Origin: an uncultured Muribaculum sp.
GTDB taxonomy: Bacteria; Bacteroidota; Bacteroidia; Bacteroidales; Muribaculaceae
DNA: 32,497 nt
Assembly (NCBI GenBank): GCA_947573015.1
Contig: CANPDS010000002.1
Coordinates: forward strand, 1 to 32,497
Direction of reading: 5' to 3'
Positions 27,469 through 32,497 of this stretch are shown here, in pieces. Under the pieces are notes generated by a model, which saw nothing but the letters and a program-made list of their open reading frames with translations, had not been told where the DNA came from and searched no databases. Every line of letters starts with the position of its first letter. Position 1 is the stretch's first letter. The translations under genes were made by a program, and so were the position numbers.

Positions 27469-28260
27469 TCAGATAATCGCGATAGCATTACCGTTTATCC
27501 AAGCCCGATGATCATTGTCAACCTTGACATCATACCATTTCACCACCGTAGAATCGACTCGTGTGGCTACAGAATCAAGTATCTCCACACAAGTACCTTC
27601 GTGAAGCAACATAGCTTCTTCCGACCGGTCCTTAGGAACACGAGGTGAAGTGCTCAAAAGAGTGGACGGCTCAATCACTACCGCATGATCGTGCGAGGTA
27701 GAATAGCGCGTGGATACAGATGCGAAAACATTTGCCACAATACACATTGCCAGCAATATAAACCCACCGAAGAATCCGAGTTTGCGCAACGGTACGACAG
27801 ATGAGAAAATATACAATGCTATCGCTCCGAGAAGCAATATGAAACATCCGAGAGCAATCCCAGACCAGATGTTACCCGACATGCGGCATGCTATGCCATT
27901 TACCGTGTTGGAAATAAACATACCACGATCGCCAGGCTCATCCGTGATTCTTGAATTGACAAATTCAAGATTGGCACGTGCATCGTCATTGGACGGATCC
28001 AGTCTAAGAGCACGCTCATAATATAGTATAGCCATGCCAGGCTTGCCCTGACGGTAGTAACTGTTGGCAAGATTATAATACAGGTTGCTTGATGTGCCCT
28101 CCTCCTCGGCGATCTGCAGATAAAGGCGCGTAGCCTCGGCGAAATCATCGCCTGCATACGCCGAATCGGCACGTTCAGTAAGGCTCTCTGCCTTAAGCAC
28201 CAACGACGGACAAAACACAGCCCATAGAGCTATGATATATAATATTTTGAAATTCATCAC
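27469..28260 (-). CDS. batE: BatE-like TPR and SH3-like domain protein
   Basis: Signal peptide, TPRs (NLYYNLANSYYRQGKPGMAILYYERALRLDPSNDDARANLEFV), two TMs, C-terminal SH3-like segment; last in the bat operon. Confidence 0.85.
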   Translation of the reverse strand: MMNFKILYIIALWAVFCPSLVLKAESLTERADSAYAGDDFAEATRLYLQIAEEEGTSSNLYYNLANSYYRQGKPGMAILYYERALRLDPSNDDARANLEFVNSRITDEPGDRGMFISNTVNGIACRMSGNIWSGIALGCFILLLGAIALYIFSSVVPLRKLGFFGGFILLAMCIVANVFASVSTRYSTSHDHAVVIEPSTLLSTSPRVPKDRSEEAMLLHEGTCVEILDSVATRVDSTVVKWYDVKVDNDHRAWINGNAIAII

Positions 28261-28305
28261 ATTCTTATTTTTTTTGCAGTTTCAGAGTTTGTTTTACCGC
28301 ATATT

Positions 28306-30108
28306 CTATTTCTTTCGGATACCTTCCATCTCATTCATCACATTTGAAGCCTGATCAAACAACTGTTCAATCTGCTCATTGCTTCTTGCTGGAGAGTAGC
28401 GTGCCATCTCACAATCGTCAATGATACTGATGAATGTATCGGTAATCTCCTGTGGAGCACCATAGGCCGCGAGCTGACCTGCAATATTATCACGTGTAAG
28501 CTGCGATGCCGGGAGGCCAAGTTTATCTCCAAGATAACCCCATATCGCACCCAATAATTCTGCATAGAACCTATCGGAATCATGCGCCGCCATAGCTGCA
28601 CGCGCACTCTTCAGCCGACGACGTGCAACCTTGCCGGCACGAGCCAGTCGACGGCCCTGTACGTCGGCATTCAGACGCGCCTGCTTGCCATACAACCATA
28701 CGATAAGCACGAGAATACCGGCAAAAAAAATGTAGCATGGCCAATACCACCACGAGTTGTAGTAATATGAGTGGAACTTCTGCAAATCAAGATCGCCAAG
28801 CTTTATATGGAGTATATCGGAATTCTTGCTCGATACGCTCTGCTTGCCCACTACCGCAGAGGATGTAGCGGCACCCTGAAGCACCTTTATGTCATAGGAA
28901 GGCGTGGTAAGGGTGACATACTGTTTCGATTCGGGATTGAAGTATACAAATTTGTCAGCACCTATAGTAAACGATCCTACGCTCTGAGGCACAAAAGTAT
29001 AGTCAATCGTCATTTTGCCGGTAACTGTGTTTCCGCTTACATGAGCATCGATATCCGTCTGAGGCTGATATTGCTCAAATTCCGAAGGGAAATCAATCAC
29101 TGGTTCCTTCACATACTTCACGTTGCCAGTGCCAGTGATGGTGTATACCAGCGATGCTGCTTCATTGGTCTTGAATACTTGCCCGTTGAGACGACTGTCG
29201 ATACTGAACTTACCTACAGCCCCCGTGAATCCCTCAGGCTGAGGCTGAGGAAGCGGATCGATGACGATAGATGCCGAATTGGAAGTGGTCTTTATCTGCT
29301 TTTCTATCGGACGTGAACCACCCCAGAATCCACCCATGCGTTCATATTGCACGACAGTCACATCATACTTGCCCGAATTGATGGTCAGCTTACCAGATTT
29401 CTGCGGAAATATGATGCATTGCTTCAATATTGCAGTCATGTAATTCTGCCCGTTATAGTGCTCAACCTCGTTTAGAGTGGGATTGAGTGGCACCTCATCG
29501 ATAAGGAAGCCATCGAATGAAGGTTGTGTGGTTGGGATGAAAGAACTTATGCTATGCTTTGTATACAACTTTATCGTACATACGATAGCCTCCTGCTCAT
29601 AAGCGTGAGTCTTGTTAAGTATTATCCTCACCAACACATCGTTGGCATTGACTGAGCGATCAGCGCTCTGTGTGCCGATATCATCTACACGTGCCGATGG
29701 TTGCGCACCTGGCTGTGTCTTGTCAGGAGGAAGCACCGTAAACGATGCAGAACGTGTAGTATATGTCTTGCCGCCTACCGAGATCCTTGCCTCGCCGATA
29801 GTATAATTACCAGGATTATCAGCACGGTAAGTAAATGAATAGTCAATAGTTGTTGATGATGTCGACTGCCCGTTGACCCACTGATAGTTCTGCATACGAG
29901 ACGTAGATGGGCCATAAAGCAGTGTACACCCCTTTATCTCCGGAGCCTTCAGCCCCGAACCTTCGCCATCCTTCAGCCGGAAGGTAACATTAAACTTATT
30001 GCCCGCAATCACGGTGCGCGGCGGTATCACCGTGAACGAGGTCTCCGCCATGGCAGCCAGCACAATGCCCACCATCAGGAGAATTGTCATTAATATCCTT
30101 CGTGTCAT
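28306..30108 (-). CDS. batD: BatD-like protein
   Basis: Signal peptide, FTVIPPRTVIAGNKFNVTFRLKDGEGSGLKAPEIKGCTLLYGPSTS typical BatD N-terminus, one C-terminal TM; operon position. Confidence 0.93.
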   Translation of the reverse strand: MTRRILMTILLMVGIVLAAMAETSFTVIPPRTVIAGNKFNVTFRLKDGEGSGLKAPEIKGCTLLYGPSTSRMQNYQWVNGQSTSSTTIDYSFTYRADNPGNYTIGEARISVGGKTYTTRSASFTVLPPDKTQPGAQPSARVDDIGTQSADRSVNANDVLVRIILNKTHAYEQEAIVCTIKLYTKHSISSFIPTTQPSFDGFLIDEVPLNPTLNEVEHYNGQNYMTAILKQCIIFPQKSGKLTINSGKYDVTVVQYERMGGFWGGSRPIEKQIKTTSNSASIVIDPLPQPQPEGFTGAVGKFSIDSRLNGQVFKTNEAASLVYTITGTGNVKYVKEPVIDFPSEFEQYQPQTDIDAHVSGNTVTGKMTIDYTFVPQSVGSFTIGADKFVYFNPESKQYVTLTTPSYDIKVLQGAATSSAVVGKQSVSSKNSDILHIKLGDLDLQKFHSYYYNSWWYWPCYIFFAGILVLIVWLYGKQARLNADVQGRRLARAGKVARRRLKSARAAMAAHDSDRFYAELLGAIWGYLGDKLGLPASQLTRDNIAGQLAAYGAPQEITDTFISIIDDCEMARYSPARSNEQIEQLFDQASNVMNEMEGIRKK

Positions 30109-30177
30109 CTGATAATCTATTTATTTAACCATTACAAGGAGAAGAGAATATCCATCATACATAGCAGCGCACTGCCA

Positions 30178-31026
30178 TCACCACTGCGGTCCGGTAGTGC
30201 GACGACCACCTTGAGCTTCTTTCTTTTGCATTTCCTGCACCTTGCGGCGAGTAGCATTCTCCTCATTCTCCATAGTCTTGAGGATTTTAGCTGCATTAGC
30301 ATCACTTATGCCGCCTTGCTGTTGCTGAGGCTGTTGTTGCTGCTGATCGTTCTTCTGCTTATCCTGATTCTGGTTTTGATCCTGGTCCTTGTCCTGATCT
30401 TGATTCTGGTCTTGATTCTGATCCTTATTTTGCTGTTGATCTTTGTTCTGATCTTTATTTTGATCCTGATTCTGGTCTTTGTTCTGATCCTTATCCTGAT
30501 TTTGGTCTTGATTCTGATCCTGTTCCTGCTTCTTCAGCTGTGCCAGACGCAGATTTTCACGAGCCTTATCATTATCAGGATTTTTGCGCAATGCACCTTT
30601 GTACATCGATATTGCCTGATCGTACTGCTGCTGATTAAACGCGACATTGCCAAGATTATAGAATGAGCGCTCGCTTATCGATGCATCCTGAGCAGTTTTA
30701 GCCAGATCGGTAAGTAGCGACTGAGCCTCTGCCATAGGATTGTTCTGATTGTTTGGATCAGCATCACCGCTCTGGCGCAAAAGCGACAATGCCAGATTAT
30801 ACATGGCCTTCTCGCTCATGGCATTCTCTTCAAGCGCCTTGCGATATTCCACCTCGGCATCGGCATATTGCTTCTGCTCGTAGTGTTTATTTCCGGCGCG
30901 TATATGATTGCGTTCCTTACGTGTGGAGTTGTCATCACCGGTAGAGGCGAAAGCACACGGGGTAGCCGACAGCATCATGGCCGCAACGGTTCCCAAGGAA
31001 ATCAGTATATTCTTTACGGTTATCAT
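30178..31026 (-). CDS. batC: BatC-like TPR protein with long Q/D/N/K low-complexity tract
   Basis: Signal peptide; TPRs (HYEQKQYADAEVEYRKALEENAMSEKAMYNLALSLLRQ; FYNLGNVAFNQQQYDQAISMYKGALRKNPDNDKARENL); operon position. Confidence 0.88.
   Translation of the reverse strand: MITVKNILISLGTVAAMMLSATPCAFASTGDDNSTRKERNHIRAGNKHYEQKQYADAEVEYRKALEENAMSEKAMYNLALSLLRQSGDADPNNQNNPMAEAQSLLTDLAKTAQDASISERSFYNLGNVAFNQQQYDQAISMYKGALRKNPDNDKARENLRLAQLKKQEQDQNQDQNQDKDQNKDQNQDQNKDQNKDQQQNKDQNQDQNQDQDKDQDQNQNQDKQKNDQQQQQPQQQQGGISDANAAKILKTMENEENATRRKVQEMQKKEAQGGRRTTGPQW
30315..30532 (-). repeat. Degenerate hexanucleotide coding repeat in batC (QD/QN/KD units)
   Basis: Plus strand repeats of (CTGATC/CTGATT/CTGGTC) with GTTGCTGCTG runs; encodes QDQNQDQNQDKDQNKDQ...QQQQQPQQQQ. 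Confidence 0.9.
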
Positions 31027-31029
31027 AGG

Positions 31030-32070
31030 CTATTTACCGAAGAAGTTGAATTTCTTAAGCCAGCCGATCTTACGCTCGGGTAGAAGCAGATCGGCAATAA
31101 GGAATGCCAAAGCCAACCACGCAAACACAGGGAATTGTTCGGCGCTGGCCTGATAGGTCACCTTTTCAAGCGAAGACGTGGCAAGAGTCTTCAATTGATC
31201 ATCCACATCCTTCACCACACTCGACGATGCGCCCTGCACATATATGCCGTCGCCAGCCTGTGCAATCTTCTGAGCCATCTCCTCGTTAAGACGTGTCGTG
31301 ACAGGATTACCATTATCATCACGCAGGAACTGCCCGTCGCGGCCAATAGGTATGAGCGCACCCTTGGCAGAACCAAGACCTATCACATCTACCTGAATAC
31401 CCTGCTTGGCGGCAGCCTCCACAGCGGCCACCGGATCATCCTCGAAATTCTCACCATCGGTAATCACGATGATCGCCTTATGCACATCCTCATCAGGGGA
31501 GAATGATGTGACGGCCATATCCACGGCGGCGCCGATAGCAGTGCCCTGTGTAGGCACCATCTCGGTAGAGATGCTATTGAGAAACATCTTGGCTGAGGAG
31601 AAATCACTAGTCACAGGCAACTGCGTATACGCATCACCGGCAAATACGATCAAGCCAACCTTGTCGTTGCCAAGTTTGTCGAAAAGTTTTTCAAGAATAA
31701 GCTTAGCACGTTGCAGACGGCTCACACCACGTGGGTCATCGGTAGATGATGCGAGCATAGAATTTGATACGTCGAGACACACCATCACTTCAATACCCTG
31801 CACTTCGCTTACCTCCTCTTTAGCTCCAGCACGCGGACGTGCAAGCACAATAACCAAGGCAGCCAAAGCCACAAGCTGAAGCACGAGTTTCAGTCCGGGA
31901 GTATAGCGCGATGCCTCAGGCATGAGGGTCGAAAGCACTTCGGGGTCGCCATACATGCGCAACCTGCGCCGACGCGTATAGCGTGCCCACAGAAACAGTC
32001 CCGCCACTGCAAGCAGCGCGAACATCAGATATAACAGACCAGGATTGGCAAAACTGAACATAGTGAACAA
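31030..32070 (-). CDS. batB: BatB-like von Willebrand factor A membrane protein
   Basis: VMVCLDVSNSM MIDAS motif; VTSDFSSAKMFL; IIVITDGENFEDDPV; flanking TMs. Confidence 0.93.
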   Translation of the reverse strand: MFTMFSFANPGLLYLMFALLAVAGLFLWARYTRRRRLRMYGDPEVLSTLMPEASRYTPGLKLVLQLVALAALVIVLARPRAGAKEEVSEVQGIEVMVCLDVSNSMLASSTDDPRGVSRLQRAKLILEKLFDKLGNDKVGLIVFAGDAYTQLPVTSDFSSAKMFLNSISTEMVPTQGTAIGAAVDMAVTSFSPDEDVHKAIIVITDGENFEDDPVAAVEAAAKQGIQVDVIGLGSAKGALIPIGRDGQFLRDDNGNPVTTRLNEEMAQKIAQAGDGIYVQGASSSVVKDVDDQLKTLATSSLEKVTYQASAEQFPVFAWLALAFLIADLLLPERKIGWLKKFNFFGK

Positions 32071-32076
32071 CGGTGT

Positions 32077-32497
32077 TTAGGGTAACGTGCGGAGCACAGT
32101 GCGCCGCAATACAATCTCGGCCATAAACAGGCCGAAGGCAAGCCACGCCCAAAGCATATAGTCATCCTCTGTATGCGAGAAATGCTTTACATCCATCTGA
32201 GTCTTCTCCAGACGGTCAATTTCCGCAAATATATCTTTGAGCACGGTATTACCGGTGGCACGGAAATACTTGCCGCCGGTAGAACGGGCAATATTCTGAA
32301 GAGTGGCTTCATCAATCACTACAGGCATTGGCACATAGTCGATACCTCCGAAGTAGTTGCGCTGCGGCATTGGAGCAGTACCATTTCGGCCAACACCGAT
32401 AGTATATACCTTGATCCCCATCTTCTTGGCGATCTCAGCGGCGGTCATCGGAGCCACAACGCCGGTATTGTTCGTACCGTCGGTAATGAGGATTATG
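32077..32497 (-). CDS. batA: BatA-like VWA protein, 5' end truncated by the window
   Basis: Frame is open to the window edge upstream of the tracked start: IILITDGTNNTGVVAPMTAAEIAKKMGIKVYTIGVG; C-terminal TMs. Confidence 0.88.
   Translation of the reverse strand, partial: IILITDGTNNTGVVAPMTAAEIAKKMGIKVYTIGVGRNGTAPMPQRNYFGGIDYVPMPVVIDEATLQNIARSTGGKYFRATGNTVLKDIFAEIDRLEKTQMDVKHFSHTEDDYMLWAWLAFGLFMAEIVLRRTVLRTLP

Noticed and set aside
28771-29316. 181-aa plus-strand ORF
   Set aside because: Antisense to batD, no recognisable motif or plausible translation signals.
30211-30666. 151-aa plus-strand ORF of repeating L/I/V
   Set aside because: Exact antisense of the batC Q/D/N/K repeat; a low-complexity shadow ORF.
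32076-32085. GTTTAGGGTA, partial match to the ECF-like half-site
   Set aside because: No GCGTCA at the required spacing; lies in the batA/batB junction.
1-32497. CRISPR arrays, tRNA/rRNA genes, transposases, phage genes
   Set aside because: None seen by reading; no tandem spaced repeats, transposase ORFs or tRNA-like cloverleafs recognised.

Overview
The window looks like a Bacteroidales chromosome segment, probably Muribaculaceae-like (inferred from gene content only). It has two parts. (1) About 1-20.5 kb is an accessory SusC/SusD locus. It contains an anaerobic sulfatase maturase plus a Ser-type sulfatase, an ECF sigma factor, a free-standing BACON-like lipoprotein, a FecR anti-sigma, a SusC with STN domain, SusD, and two beta-propeller lipoproteins. 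Two sets of GlpT-like MFS transporter plus glycerophosphodiester phosphodiesterase flank it, with a HAD-IIA phosphatase in the first set. I see no glycoside hydrolase or polysaccharide lyase. (2) About 20.6-32.5 kb is mostly housekeeping: DUF4494, YggS-type PLP protein, FucP-like MFS, transketolase, DUF2007-USP fusion, a small HTH-like protein, and a BatABCDE aerotolerance operon cut by the window end. The main non-gene signals are: a repeated bipartite motif TTAGGGTAT-N11/12-(AT)GCGTCA upstream of the ECF sigma gene, the BACON/FecR/SusCD operon and (slightly degenerate) the maturase/sulfatase operon, which suggests an ECF regulon; a ~180-bp nested inverted-repeat element at 3575-3753; a 25-bp near-perfect palindrome between tkt and usp; and structured leaders upstream of the first GlpT gene and tkt. 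All calls are from reading the sequence; no database searches were run.
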